From positions 186,001 to 250,000 of the forward strand of contig JTDA01000002.1 of assembly GCA_000803105.1 (NCBI GenBank): 64,000 nt of DNA, given 5' to 3'. Within the stretch, counting starts at the first letter, position 1; every line of letters begins with the position of its first letter. Of the stretch, positions 18,313 through 27,601 are shown one piece after another. Both the position numbers and the translations under genes were made by a program. Source of the stretch: Coprobacter secundus. GTDB taxonomy: Bacteria; Bacteroidota; Bacteroidia; Bacteroidales; Coprobacteraceae. The notes under the pieces were generated by a model. That model was not told the origin of the DNA. It saw only the letters and a program-made list of their open reading frames with translations, and made no database searches.

Positions 18313-19149
18313 TTAAACTTTACTTTCTTCTATTTCTGCTTCTATATTATCACCATTATCGTCTTCTTCAGGTAGTTCCTTTTTCACAAATAAGGCACTA
18401 ATTTCATATAACATATATATAGGTAAGAAAACAACCATTAATGTAAAAGGGTCTCCTGATGGAGTTATAACTGCTGACAGCACTAATAGTCCCACTATAG
18501 CATATCTCCTATATCTTTTAAAAAATGACCGAGTCAAAAGCCCTATGTTAGATAATATCCATGATAATAAAGGTAATTCAAAAACTACTCCCATAATAAA
18601 AATCATAGTAAGGAAATTACCCATATACGAATCAAGAGAAATCTGATTTGGTATTATAGTACTGATCTGATATCCTGCTAAAAAACGTAAAGTCAATGGA
18701 AATACTAAAAAATACCCGACTGCAACACCAATAAAAAACATGATATTTCCTACTAAAAAAGCAAACCGGGCATTCTGCTTTTCTTTTTCATAAAGAGCCG
18801 GACTAATGAATGTCCACAACTGATAAATTACAAACGGAAACGCAAATACCAATCCCAGCCAAAAAGAAGTACTCATATGAATAAAAAACTGGGAAGCTAA
18901 CTGAATATTTATCAAATTGACATGAAACTCGGAATTACAAAAATCAGGTAATACTGATATATAATGACTCAAATTACATATAAAACGATATAATATAAAG
19001 TCTGAAAAGCAAGGAGCCAATATAATTTGATCAAATATATCAGTCATAAAACAAAAAAATAACCCTGCTAATAAAGCTACAACAAGTAAAGACCTGAAAA
19101 GGACTTTACGCAAAGCCTCTACATGATCCCAAAAGTTCATCTCAACCAT
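18313..19149 (-). CDS. tatC: twin-arginine translocase subunit TatC
   Basis: I choose ATG at 19149 (278 aa, MVEMNFWDHVEALRK), which gives the usual TatC N-terminus; ATG at 19140 is also possible and a TTG at 19182 is unlikely. The protein has six hydrophobic helices. Family signatures include FWDHVEALRK before helix 1, the periplasmic FWLGLVFAFPFVIYQLWTFISPALY, and SAVITPSGDPFTL in the last third. The C-terminus is acidic (EEDDNGDNIEAEIEES). TatC recognises twin-arginine signal peptides and, with TatA, exports folded proteins across the inner membrane. No tatB is seen, consistent with a minimal TatAC system. It lies 77 bp downstream of tatA, with a hairpin between them. Confidence 0.96.
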   Translation of the reverse strand: MVEMNFWDHVEALRKVLFRSLLVVALLAGLFFCFMTDIFDQIILAPCFSDFILYRFICNLSHYISVLPDFCNSEFHVNLINIQLASQFFIHMSTSFWLGLVFAFPFVIYQLWTFISPALYEKEKQNARFAFLVGNIMFFIGVAVGYFLVFPLTLRFLAGYQISTIIPNQISLDSYMGNFLTMIFIMGVVFELPLLSWILSNIGLLTRSFFKRYRRYAIVGLLVLSAVITPSGDPFTLMVVFLPIYMLYEISALFVKKELPEEDDNGDNIEAEIEESKV

Positions 19150-19182
19150 AAGCAAAACGATCAAATAAGAATACAAGAACAA

Positions 19183-19204
19183 GGCGTAGTTTAATAACTA
19201 CGCC
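19183..19204 (-). other. hairpin between tatA and tatC
   Basis: GGCGTAGTT and AACTACGCC form a 9-bp perfect stem with a 4-nt loop. On the minus strand it follows tatA by 22 bp and is followed by TTGTTCTTGTATTCTT, which is only moderately U-rich. It could partially terminate transcription and so keep TatA in excess over TatC. Confidence 0.5.
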
Positions 19205-19226
19205 TATAAACATATATACAAAAAAA

Positions 19227-19430
19227 TTATTTTTCTTTCTCGTCAGGTTCATTAACGGCCTTATCGATTTGATTTTCAACATCTTTCATGCCGTCTTTAA
19301 AGCTTCTAATACCTTTACCTAAACCTTTCATCAATTCAGGAATCTTCTTACCTCCGAAAAGCAATAAAATTGCAAAAGCGATAATGATGATTTCTCCAGT
19401 TCCCAGATTTAAAAACAAAAGGGTTTTCAT
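19227..19430 (-). CDS. tatA: Sec-independent translocase subunit TatA/E
   Basis: The protein has 67 residues, with one N-terminal TM helix (GTGEIIIIAFAILLLFGGKK) followed by the FGGKKIPEL hinge and an amphipathic helix (MKGLGKGIRSFKDGMKDVE). The tail is highly charged. This is the canonical TatA/E layout. It forms the protein-conducting oligomer of the Tat pathway. It is the first gene of the tatA-tatC transcript and is divergent from fabD, sharing a 146-bp promoter region. Confidence 0.96.
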   Translation of the reverse strand: MKTLLFLNLGTGEIIIIAFAILLLFGGKKIPELMKGLGKGIRSFKDGMKDVENQIDKAVNEPDEKEK

Positions 19431-19474
19431 ACTATTCTTCTTATTTTAATTAATAACAAAACTATAACAGTTTA

Positions 19475-19482
19475 CAAATGTA
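19475..19482 (-). promoter_or_regulatory. -7 promoter box for tatA
   Basis: The minus strand reads TACATTTG (TAnnTTTG), 44 bp before the tatA start. No convincing -33 element is seen. Confidence 0.45.
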
Positions 19483-19526
19483 AGAAATATTGTTGGCAAT
19501 AAACTGCTTTTTCCTCTGAAAAAGAT

Positions 19527-19534
19527 TAACTTTG
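19527..19534 (+). promoter_or_regulatory. -7 promoter box for fabD
   Basis: TAACTTTG (TAnnTTTG) lies 42 bp before the fabD start, divergent from the tatA promoter. A clear -33 TTTG is not seen. Confidence 0.5.
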
Positions 19535-19576
19535 TAACCGTTTTTATGCAACAATACTTAATAAAAATAGATTTAT

Positions 19577-20458
19577 ATGAAAGCATTTGTATTTCCCGGA
19601 CAAGGAGCGCAATTTGTAGGAATGGGTAAAGACCTTTACGAAAACCATCCAAAAGCGAAAGAAATGTTTGAAAAAGCAAACGAAATATTGGGTTTCCGTA
19701 TTACTGATTTAATGTTTGAAGGTACAGATGAAGACCTTCGTCAAACCAAGGTTACACAACCTGCCATCTTCCTACATTCTGTAATATTAGCAAAGACAAT
19801 GGGTCCTGACTTCTGTCCAGATATGGTTGCTGGCCATTCTCTGGGAGAATTCTCTGCACTAGTTGCAGCCGGAGCTTTATCATTTGAAGACGGTGTACGT
19901 TTAGTGTCAGCTCGTGCTATGGCTATGCAGAAAGCTTGTGAAAAAACACCATCAACCATGGCTGCTGTTTTAGCATTACCTGATGAAAAAGTAGAAGAAA
20001 TTTGTAATTCTATAAAAGATGAAATCGTCGTTCCTGCTAACTATAACTGTCCAGGACAAATCGTTATTTCAGGAAGTGAAGCCGGTATCGATCAAGCCTG
20101 TGAAAAAATGCTGGCAGCAGGGGCAAAACGTGCATTAAAACTTAAGGTTGGCGGGGCATTCCATTCTCCTATTATGGAACCTGCGCGTACAGAATTAGCC
20201 GAAGCTATTCAAAAAACACAATTTTTTGCACCTACATGTCCTGTTTATCAAAATGTAAATGCTAAAGCTGAAACTAATCCTGATATCATTAAAGAAAATC
20301 TTGTTGCTCAACTGACATCTCCCGTACGTTGGACTCAATCGGTATTAAATATGATTGCCGATGGTGCTAACTCATTTACAGAAGTAGGTCCAGGCAATGT
20401 ATTACAGGGATTAGTCAAAAAAATAAATAGAGAAGTCGCTACCAATGGTTTCCAATGA
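19577..20458 (+). CDS. fabD: malonyl-CoA:ACP transacylase FabD
   Basis: The protein has 293 residues and is cytoplasmic. The N-terminal FVFPGQGAQFVGMG is diagnostic of acyltransferases. The nucleophile Ser88 lies in AGHSLGEFSAL, and the partner His196 in GGAFHSPIM. The C-terminal EVGPGNVLQGLVKKI is also typical. FabD transfers malonyl from CoA to acyl carrier protein and so supplies all elongation steps of fatty-acid synthesis. It appears as a single-gene transcript with its own -7 box and a terminator-like inverted repeat about 40 bp after the stop. Base and codon use are slightly richer in plain housekeeping codons than in the flanking PUL genes. Confidence 0.97.
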   Translation: MKAFVFPGQGAQFVGMGKDLYENHPKAKEMFEKANEILGFRITDLMFEGTDEDLRQTKVTQPAIFLHSVILAKTMGPDFCPDMVAGHSLGEFSALVAAGALSFEDGVRLVSARAMAMQKACEKTPSTMAAVLALPDEKVEEICNSIKDEIVVPANYNCPGQIVISGSEAGIDQACEKMLAAGAKRALKLKVGGAFHSPIMEPARTELAEAIQKTQFFAPTCPVYQNVNAKAETNPDIIKENLVAQLTSPVRWTQSVLNMIADGANSFTEVGPGNVLQGLVKKINREVATNGFQ

Positions 20459-20498
20459 TTCCCCAAAACCGATTCGAAGTCTTTTGAAAAAATAAAAC

Positions 20499-20533
20499 AA
20501 CGCCGACTGATTTATAATGAAATAGTCGGCGTT
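20499..20533. terminator. terminator between convergent fabD and HTCS
   Basis: AACGCCGACT and AGTCGGCGTT form a 10-bp perfect stem with a 15-nt loop. On the minus strand it is followed by GTTTTATTTTTTC, a good U-tract, so it should end the HTCS transcript. It may also act on fabD, although the plus-strand tail is less U-rich. Confidence 0.7.
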
Positions 20534-20615
20534 ATCCGTATTTCGAGCATATCTCTATAAAATCAAGTCTAACAATAAAAATAAAAGAAATTTGTTTATC
20601 TTATTTTATATATAA

Positions 20616-23600
20616 TTATAGTTCTAATTTCCCAGATGTACTCGTACCTTTACGTATATCTTTCGGAGAAAATCCATATTGCTTCATAAAACATTTCGAA
20701 AAATAAGTAACATTATTAATACCTACGATCTCACTTATTTGAGATATACTATAATCCGATTCGCTCAGCAACTGATAGGCTTTTTCCATGCGTACTGAAC
20801 GAATATACTCTCCCACAGTCAAATTTACTAATGATCTAAATTTTCGTTGCAGATTAGAACGGCTCATATATACCTCTTCACAAAGTATGTCGATATTGAA
20901 TTTCTCATTCGTTAAATTATCTGCTATAATAGCATTCACATTATCTAGCCACTCCTTATCTGCTTTCTTAATAATTTTTCCCTGAAACGCCATACCGTGA
21001 GAAGTATCAAGATGTTCTCTCTGCCGTTTTCGGTTATTAATAAAACTCCTTATGATACTGATAAGATAATTCATATCGAAAGGTTTCTCGATATATGCTT
21101 CAGCTCCATCTTCAAAACCTAAAAGTTTTAACTGTTCTGAACTTTGGGCAGATAAAAATATCAACGGTATATGCGAAAACTGTTTATCACCCTTTATTTT
21201 TTGCAAAAATGTCATACCGTCCATCTTAGGCATCATCAAGTCGCAAAGAATCAGATCAATTTCGTACAAATGAAGTATATCCAACGCTTCCAGACCATTT
21301 TCTGCAGTAAAGACGTTGAATCTTTCACTCAACTTATTATATAAGAAATATAATAACTCTTTTTCATCATCTATCAACAATATCGTCGACTGCAACTCTT
21401 TTTTTTCTGTTTTTTCGAATACTGGACCTACCTGAGAATGTTCAGTGTCATTCTGTACCGGTAACAAAGTATGTTGTTCTCCGTCAGCCATTTCGATATA
21501 AGGTATCTCCACAATAATTTCACACCCCGATACCATCCTCTCATTAACATATACGATACCTTTATGTTTTTTCACTAATGAATTTACAAGACTCAAACCC
21601 AATCCAATTCCCGAAGTCGATTTTTCTGTATCTGGAATCTGATAAAAAGGTTCAAAAACAGCCTTTACATTTTCAGAAGAAATACCCCTACCATCATCTC
21701 TTACCGCAATAGATAAAATCCGGTTATCTCCCTTTCGGAATTCATCTATTCTTACGACAACAATCTTTCTGGCATACTTTTTCGCATTGATAAATAAATT
21801 ACTCAATATTTTAGTAAACGCCTCCTTATCCAAATTAAATTCAATATCATTCTTTTGGAATTGAGCGATTATAAATATATCTGACCGGCTTTTAGTATTA
21901 AATCGTTCCAACATCTCCTGAACATGTATATTCACATTTACAGGCTCCAAATTCAATTTATAGCCTCCTTGTTCCATCTTTCTAAAATCCAGCAATTGTT
22001 TCACTAAATCCATAAGCCTATTTACATTCTTCTTTACTATTGCTAAATAATCAGATGTATCTTCCGTCCATTTATTCGATTGTATAACCTCATCTAAAGG
22101 AGAAATTATAAGGCTCAATGGCGTTTTTATCTCATGTGTTATCTGCGTAAAGAACTGTATTTTAGACTGAAAAGACTCAATCTCCTTTTTCTGTTCTATT
22201 TCATGGATTCTCTTTCGTTCTTTCTCTTTTTGACTTTTCCAATAAAAGTAAAATACAATAAACAAAAGTGTCGATAACAAAATAAAATAGCCGACATACG
22301 CCCATGTAGATTTCCAAGGTTCAGGAGAAATTTTAATCCGGATAAACTCTTCTTTATCAGAATAATACCCATCATTATTACTTCCTTTTATTCTAAATGT
22401 ATATTCTCCAGCCGGCAAATTCAAAAAAGAAACATTGTTCGATCTCGTCTCTATCCAATCGGAATAAATAGGCTCTAATTTATAACGATATACATTTTTT
22501 TTAGGTTGAATAAAACTAAAACTGTTATATTCTATATTTATAGACTTATTTTTATAAGAAAGACAGATTTCTCTATTTTCCGGTATGACAATTTTAGATT
22601 GCGTACTCTCCATATTTCCCAATAACGTAACCGATTTGATATCGAGACGAGGCTTAAATGTGTTTACAACAATACCGCTCGGTGCAAAAGAGGTAAACCC
22701 GTTAACTCCTCCGAAATATAACACTCCATCCCTCGTTTTAAGAAAAGATTTTAAATTGAATTGATTGCTTTGCAACCCGTCTTCATAAGTATAATTTTTG
22801 ACAATTTTTTTTTCTGGAGAATAACAAATCAATCCACTATTAGAAGAGATCCAAAGTTGTCCGAAATCATCTTCCAACATCCCATACGTATTGTAACACT
22901 TCAAATTTTGGTTCTCACCGTAATGCTTCATTTCGCCAGTCTTAAAATCGAAACAGTTCAAACCTTCACCACGTCCTCCCATCCATAAACGTTCCTCACC
23001 ATCCACATACAGCCAATTGATGCTATTGGAGGCAATCAAAGCAGAATCGGATACCAAACCTCCGTAATTTACCAAATCATTCTTCTCCCGTTTTCTCGAC
23101 AACAAAGAACTTATTTTATATCTAAAGACACCTCTATTTTCCGTCGCTATCCACAGAAAGCCGTACTCGTCTTCAAGCATACAATATACATCGGATCCAT
23201 TTAATTCCGGGATCTGAATAAAGCCATCTTTATCAGGACTGAAATAGGATAATCCACTTTCAGTTCCGATAAAAATGCGTCCTGTCGAAATCTTATATAT
23301 AGCGTTTATATTATTATTTGGAAGAGAATAAGATTTTTCCGTTTTCGAATAATTTTTAACCGAACCGTTTTTCAAATCTACGACATCCAAACCTTTCGTA
23401 TAACAGCCTATCCACAACCGATCATCATCTATCATCAACGCATGTAAATTATTATAACTGATTTTTCCTTGGACGAGATGATATTTTTCATTAAAATTCA
23501 TTAAACGAGCCGATTTTACATCATAATAAAACAATCCTCGATTTTCACTGATGAGCCAAATATCCCCATTATTATCCTCTTTCATCTCTCCGAAACAGAT

Positions 23601-24647
23601 ACCGGCTCCCATATTCCCATCACGTCCCCCGACATTCTGAAAATTAGATTTGATAGGTGAAAGATAACTCACCCCATTAAAAAACGTTCCTATCCATATT
23701 CCGCCTTCGCTATCCCGACAAATAGAGCGAACACTCTCATTTTGCAAATAGTTCTTCACTTTATTACACGTTCCATTATCTTTATTGAACAGGTATAACC
23801 CGTCACCCGAACCAATCATAAACGTATTCAACGAATATGGGAAAATAACTCGAACCCGCTTAATATACAACGTATCATCCATTGAAAAATGGGATTCTAT
23901 CCTCATTGTATTCTGATCGACCCGATATAATCCACCATCGAATGTACCAAACCACAAATATCCATCTGCATCCTCTTGAAAACAGGTTATATGATTATTC
24001 ACGATTCTATCGCAATTCAAAAAATCTCGAAAATAAGAGAGGAATTTATCTCGAGATTTATCATACAAGTAGAGTCCTTTATTCGACCCTACCCACAAAC
24101 GTCCTCCTCGATCGAGGAATAAAGATTCGAACGAATTACACAGTAAACCATGATATGAATTAGACGCTAAATACGATTTTATATGACCGTCCGGATACAA
24201 TATATACAAGCCTTCATGCGTAGCGATCCACAAATTTCCATTCGTATCGTACAACAAAGAATACAAATCAGGAAAAGGCTTCCGCCGCTCTTCATCCAAC
24301 CACACCGGGCATATCTTATGCTCATCTTTTTTAAATAAAAATAATCCTTGTGTACTACCTATCCACACATCCTTTTTATTAACATGATTCAATAAAGTAT
24401 TGATAAAAAAGACCTCCGTACTTTTTACATATCCCGACACATCTTCCTGTCTGAACTGTTCGAAAGTAATCCCATTAAATCGATTTATTCCGTCTTTCGT
24501 ACCGAACCACATATATCCATAATGATCTTGAAGAATACACATCACCGAATTCTCTGAAAGACCATCCAAAACATCATACTTACGTATATCACTAAAAGAA
24601 TCAATGATACATAAAAAGAGAAAATATATCGATAACTTAAATCTCAT
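20616..24647 (-). CDS. hybrid two-component system sensor/regulator (HTCS), PUL B
   Basis: I choose ATG at 24647 (1343 aa); TTG at 24656 is in frame. After a signal peptide, a periplasmic double propeller of Reg_prop repeats runs to about residue 690 (MWFGTKDGINRF, LWFGTFDGGLYRV, IWIGTFFNGVSYL). A Y_Y_Y domain and one TM helix (near 795) follow. The kinase region has His838 in ITHEIKTPLSL and a HATPase with GIGLGLSLVNSLV. The receiver has Asp1136 in LCDLMMP. A C-terminal AraC-type HTH ends the protein (VGINNVTYFSKCFMKQYG). It closes the PUL B gene cluster, 95 bp after the unrecognised enzyme, and probably senses an oligosaccharide from the heparinase-like lyases. Direct repeats just upstream may be its own or another regulator's sites. 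Confidence 0.96.
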   Translation of the reverse strand: MRFKLSIYFLFLCIIDSFSDIRKYDVLDGLSENSVMCILQDHYGYMWFGTKDGINRFNGITFEQFRQEDVSGYVKSTEVFFINTLLNHVNKKDVWIGSTQGLFLFKKDEHKICPVWLDEERRKPFPDLYSLLYDTNGNLWIATHEGLYILYPDGHIKSYLASNSYHGLLCNSFESLFLDRGGRLWVGSNKGLYLYDKSRDKFLSYFRDFLNCDRIVNNHITCFQEDADGYLWFGTFDGGLYRVDQNTMRIESHFSMDDTLYIKRVRVIFPYSLNTFMIGSGDGLYLFNKDNGTCNKVKNYLQNESVRSICRDSEGGIWIGTFFNGVSYLSPIKSNFQNVGGRDGNMGAGICFGEMKEDNNGDIWLISENRGLFYYDVKSARLMNFNEKYHLVQGKISYNNLHALMIDDDRLWIGCYTKGLDVVDLKNGSVKNYSKTEKSYSLPNNNINAIYKISTGRIFIGTESGLSYFSPDKDGFIQIPELNGSDVYCMLEDEYGFLWIATENRGVFRYKISSLLSRKREKNDLVNYGGLVSDSALIASNSINWLYVDGEERLWMGGRGEGLNCFDFKTGEMKHYGENQNLKCYNTYGMLEDDFGQLWISSNSGLICYSPEKKIVKNYTYEDGLQSNQFNLKSFLKTRDGVLYFGGVNGFTSFAPSGIVVNTFKPRLDIKSVTLLGNMESTQSKIVIPENREICLSYKNKSINIEYNSFSFIQPKKNVYRYKLEPIYSDWIETRSNNVSFLNLPAGEYTFRIKGSNNDGYYSDKEEFIRIKISPEPWKSTWAYVGYFILLSTLLFIVFYFYWKSQKEKERKRIHEIEQKKEIESFQSKIQFFTQITHEIKTPLSLIISPLDEVIQSNKWTEDTSDYLAIVKKNVNRLMDLVKQLLDFRKMEQGGYKLNLEPVNVNIHVQEMLERFNTKSRSDIFIIAQFQKNDIEFNLDKEAFTKILSNLFINAKKYARKIVVVRIDEFRKGDNRILSIAVRDDGRGISSENVKAVFEPFYQIPDTEKSTSGIGLGLSLVNSLVKKHKGIVYVNERMVSGCEIIVEIPYIEMADGEQHTLLPVQNDTEHSQVGPVFEKTEKKELQSTILLIDDEKELLYFLYNKLSERFNVFTAENGLEALDILHLYEIDLILCDLMMPKMDGMTFLQKIKGDKQFSHIPLIFLSAQSSEQLKLLGFEDGAEAYIEKPFDMNYLISIIRSFINNRKRQREHLDTSHGMAFQGKIIKKADKEWLDNVNAIIADNLTNEKFNIDILCEEVYMSRSNLQRKFRSLVNLTVGEYIRSVRMEKAYQLLSESDYSISQISEIVGINNVTYFSKCFMKQYGFSPKDIRKGTSTSGKLEL

Positions 24648-24656
24648 ACTAAACAA

Positions 24657-24712
24657 ATATCCGATAACACGAAATTTCTATATCCGATTTATATAGCACA
24701 ATACCGGATATA
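24657..24712. repeat. repeated ATATCCGAT motifs upstream of HTCS (PUL B)
   Basis: ATATCCGAT occurs at 24657-24665 and 24680-24688 (23 bp start to start). A related copy in inverse orientation (CGGATATA) lies at 24705-24712, forming an inverted repeat with TATATCCG at 24679-24686. Two in-phase direct repeats just before the HTCS start resemble sites for AraC-type regulators, so autoregulation is possible. I see no TAnnTTTG box in this 86-95 bp gap. Confidence 0.45.
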
Positions 24713-24742
24713 AAAATCTATCAACATTTTGCCTATCTATTA

Positions 24743-26359
24743 TTATTTTACTAACTTATTCAGATAATTATCCATAAAAAACAACGTCTTTATCGATTCA
24801 TAAGCACAATTCATCCATAAATCCTTTCCTTGGCCTATTTTCCACAAAGTCGGTAAAAATCCAGAAGCAGTATTTTGCCAAACAGTGATATTGTTTGTCA
24901 GGCTCATTGCTTTCGCCAAATACAGAGCATCTTTAGTCTTATTATATGCACGAATATATGCATTAATCATGTTGCATGCACTCGCATCCACAGGTGTTTG
25001 GTAATCATATTGTTCAAAAACACAAGGAATACCAATAGGAACTATACCATTCCCATCAGCCGGTGTCCCCCATAAAACAAACTGATCCTCACAAAAACGA
25101 ATCAATTCCAACGCCTTCTCTGTATCTACATCAGATAAATTTTTTTTGTCCAATAATAAACAAGCAAACAATGATGGTGTACAATTCGTCATATTTTCAT
25201 ACGGCTGTACAAATACAGTCATATCTTCGAATTGTCCTCTCCAATCATACGTTTTCATCGTATGATTCATAACATAATCGAAAGCTTTTTCCCTACTGGA
25301 AACAAACTCAGTAAATCCATAATCGTTTTTCAATCTGTCGAAGAGCAATATCAACTCCGTAGGGGTCGACTTGGCATCATTTACCGGTTCTGCCGTACAG
25401 AAATCGACTTTTATCGGCCAAGAACCATCCTCTTGTTGCAATTTTAAATAGGTCCGAGCAATATTAACGGCCCTATCCAAATAAGATTTATCTTTTAGTA
25501 AATCATACATATCGAGAAACGCATTAGCTACGTACACCGCCTCCATCATCATCGTTTTACCTACATTTTCCGGACGCTTTGCAGTCATTTTATCTCCATA
25601 ATATGTCGGTGGAAAATATGCTAAAGGAGCCCCTTCCGGCTGACTTAAACGAATTAAGAAAGAAGCCGAATTTTTCGCTATCTGTATGGCATTCTCTCTA
25701 TATTCAGGAATATAACGGGCAATCGCAACAGCAATAGAAATCGTAGATCCTATAATTTTACACGCATAAGAATTATATCCATGACGCATATCCGGTTCCT
25801 GATTCTTAATCCAATGATTAAAAAACGGTTGTTGACTAAAAAAAAGTAACCCCTTCAATGCCGTTTCCCTATACGTTCTCACCGCTTCATTGTAAGGACC
25901 TTTAAACGGATATTTCTTTATGAAATCTCGACGTCCGATCTCTCCCAACAAACGATTTTTTTTATCGAAAGCTTCAACGACGAGAGTATGGTTACCTATC
26001 GATAATACATTCCATATTTCCGATAACGAAGCTATAGGTGTATCGGCTTTAAAATGAATAGTATCATTCACAGTATATCGATAATATTTAGCTTTATCTT
26101 TTCCCACAAACTCAAAAACCGGGGCGAACATAAAACTTTTCGCGTACTTATTCCAAAAAGGCATACCATCATTATCTCCTGGACGAACTGGAATCGAATA
26201 CTCTCTTATTGCTTGTCGATTCAACGAAATAAAATCTTTATCCAAGACCTTTTCATACGAGTACTGTTGGGCTCTAAGAACGTAGAACACAAATATAGAC
26301 AAAATTACCAATCCGTATCTTTTCATCGATACCATTTTTACTCTTTCTTTATTTTCCAT
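24743..26359 (-). CDS. secreted helical-barrel protein of unrecognised family, PUL B
   Basis: I choose ATG at 26359 (538 aa); ATGs at 26335 and 26326 are equally possible and would give a shorter signal peptide (MKRYGLVILSIFVFYVLRAQQ region). After cleavage near RAQ the protein is soluble and probably periplasmic. Residues about 60-140 look like a small beta domain (IGNHTLVVEAFDK). From about 150 to the end, repeated helical pairs suggest an (alpha/alpha) barrel, with MMEAVYVANAFLDMY, YLDRAVNIARTYLKLQQEDGSW, PTELILLFDRL and WMNCAYESIKTLFF. Such barrels are used by GH88/GH105, GH127, GH154-like and lyase enzymes, but I do not recognise the family. It follows GH88 by about 30 bp. It is probably a glycan-active exo-enzyme; activity is not identified. 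Confidence 0.75.
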   Translation of the reverse strand: MENKERVKMVSMKRYGLVILSIFVFYVLRAQQYSYEKVLDKDFISLNRQAIREYSIPVRPGDNDGMPFWNKYAKSFMFAPVFEFVGKDKAKYYRYTVNDTIHFKADTPIASLSEIWNVLSIGNHTLVVEAFDKKNRLLGEIGRRDFIKKYPFKGPYNEAVRTYRETALKGLLFFSQQPFFNHWIKNQEPDMRHGYNSYACKIIGSTISIAVAIARYIPEYRENAIQIAKNSASFLIRLSQPEGAPLAYFPPTYYGDKMTAKRPENVGKTMMMEAVYVANAFLDMYDLLKDKSYLDRAVNIARTYLKLQQEDGSWPIKVDFCTAEPVNDAKSTPTELILLFDRLKNDYGFTEFVSSREKAFDYVMNHTMKTYDWRGQFEDMTVFVQPYENMTNCTPSLFACLLLDKKNLSDVDTEKALELIRFCEDQFVLWGTPADGNGIVPIGIPCVFEQYDYQTPVDASACNMINAYIRAYNKTKDALYLAKAMSLTNNITVWQNTASGFLPTLWKIGQGKDLWMNCAYESIKTLFFMDNYLNKLVK

Positions 26360-26388
26360 AATATATATCTGTCTGTATTCCCACAAAA

Positions 26389-27597
26389 TTATCGAAGCGA
26401 TGCTTGCAACATATTTTTATCGAGTACCATTTTATCATATCTCATCAACGCCTCCACAAAATAATAATCTCCGTAGGTCAAAGGTACATCCACCTCTTGA
26501 TTACCTGGCAAGTTACCGACCCCATGCATCAATATAAAATGATTATTTTTCCCAGGAGCTGCCAAATAATCATCCGAAGCCAGTTCTCTTAATTGAGTTT
26601 CGGCTACACCTAAATATTTTTGGCTGATATCTTTATCTTTTATAAATGTACTCAACTCTATAAGCGCCGAAGCCATAATCGCTGCAGCCGACGAATCCCT
26701 GTAATCATCTGCATCCGTCGTATTGAAGTCCCAATAAGGGATGCAATCTTTCGGCATGTTCGGATGATTGATCAAATAATTAGCTACATGCTGTGCCTGC
26801 TCCAAATAATTCACAGTCCCTGTCTCTCTGAACATCATCGTGTACCCATATAAAGCCCAAGCCTGTCCTCTGGCCCAAGAAGAACCATCACTCAATCCTT
26901 GTACCGTTTGCTTCCGAATTATGCTTCCGTTTACCGGATTATAGTCAACTAAATGATAAGTACTATAATTATCCCTAAAATGATTTTTCATCGTCGTATT
27001 AGCATGCTTACACGAAGCTATCTTCAATGAGTCACAATCGAAGTTTTTAGCCACGAACATCAATAATTCCAAATTCATCATATTATCGATGATTACCGGA
27101 TATGACCATTTCTTATTATCCCAACTCTTTATACAACCCACCGACGGTTTAAATCTTGAATACAACGAATGCGCACCGGTATACAAAACTTCTTTATAAT
27201 CAGGATTTCCAGTAAGTCTCAGACCATTACCATAACTACAATAAAGTTGAAAACCAACATCATGATCGTTTGTCACGAATTTCAAAGAGTCTAACATTTC
27301 GGTATACTCCTCTGCCAAGTTCCGAATACTCGTATCCAAAGAATACTCATACAAATACCACAAAGTTCCAGGATAAAATCCACTACACCACCAATATTTA
27401 CCGGACGTCTCCAACGAACCATCCGGAGCCGTCGTCTTTGGGAAAGCATTTTGTCGTAAAGTCTCATTCATATCTTTATATTGAACAATCGCCACATTCA
27501 TCGCCCGATCTATCAATTCAGACATACTCTCTTGTTTATCTGAACATGAGCAAAACAAGACAACAACCAACAAAGAAAAAATCATTCTTTTCATCAT
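26389..27597 (-). CDS. GH88 unsaturated glucuronyl hydrolase, lipoprotein (PUL B)
   Basis: The protein has 402 residues. The signal peptide ends in a lipobox (LFCSC), so it is a lipoprotein. It has a single (alpha/alpha)6 barrel with GH88 landmarks: SGKYWWCSGFYPGTLWY near 65, Asp113 in NDHDVGF, Asp171 in IIDNMMNLELL, and GSSWARGQAWALYGY near 240. The two Asp residues match the catalytic pair of unsaturated glucuronyl hydrolases. The enzyme hydrates the 4,5-double bond left by polysaccharide lyases and so releases the terminal unsaturated uronate. Finding it between a heparinase-like lyase gene (5 bp upstream) and an unknown helical enzyme (about 30 bp downstream) supports a complete lyase pathway in PUL B. 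Confidence 0.93.
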   Translation of the reverse strand: MMKRMIFSLLVVVLFCSCSDKQESMSELIDRAMNVAIVQYKDMNETLRQNAFPKTTAPDGSLETSGKYWWCSGFYPGTLWYLYEYSLDTSIRNLAEEYTEMLDSLKFVTNDHDVGFQLYCSYGNGLRLTGNPDYKEVLYTGAHSLYSRFKPSVGCIKSWDNKKWSYPVIIDNMMNLELLMFVAKNFDCDSLKIASCKHANTTMKNHFRDNYSTYHLVDYNPVNGSIIRKQTVQGLSDGSSWARGQAWALYGYTMMFRETGTVNYLEQAQHVANYLINHPNMPKDCIPYWDFNTTDADDYRDSSAAAIMASALIELSTFIKDKDISQKYLGVAETQLRELASDDYLAAPGKNNHFILMHGVGNLPGNQEVDVPLTYGDYYFVEALMRYDKMVLDKNMLQASLR

Positions 27598-27601
27598 ATT
27601 A

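Noticed and set aside
18231..18403. Small plus-strand ORF beginning ATGAAAAACACAGTG
   Set aside because: It runs into the antisense of tatC, has low-complexity content and no support; the start-like sequence is better explained as the complement of the candidate sRNA.
19150..19182. TTG start extending TatC by 11 residues
   Set aside because: MVEMNFWDH at 19149 is the usual TatC N-terminus, and the extension would begin right at the hairpin.
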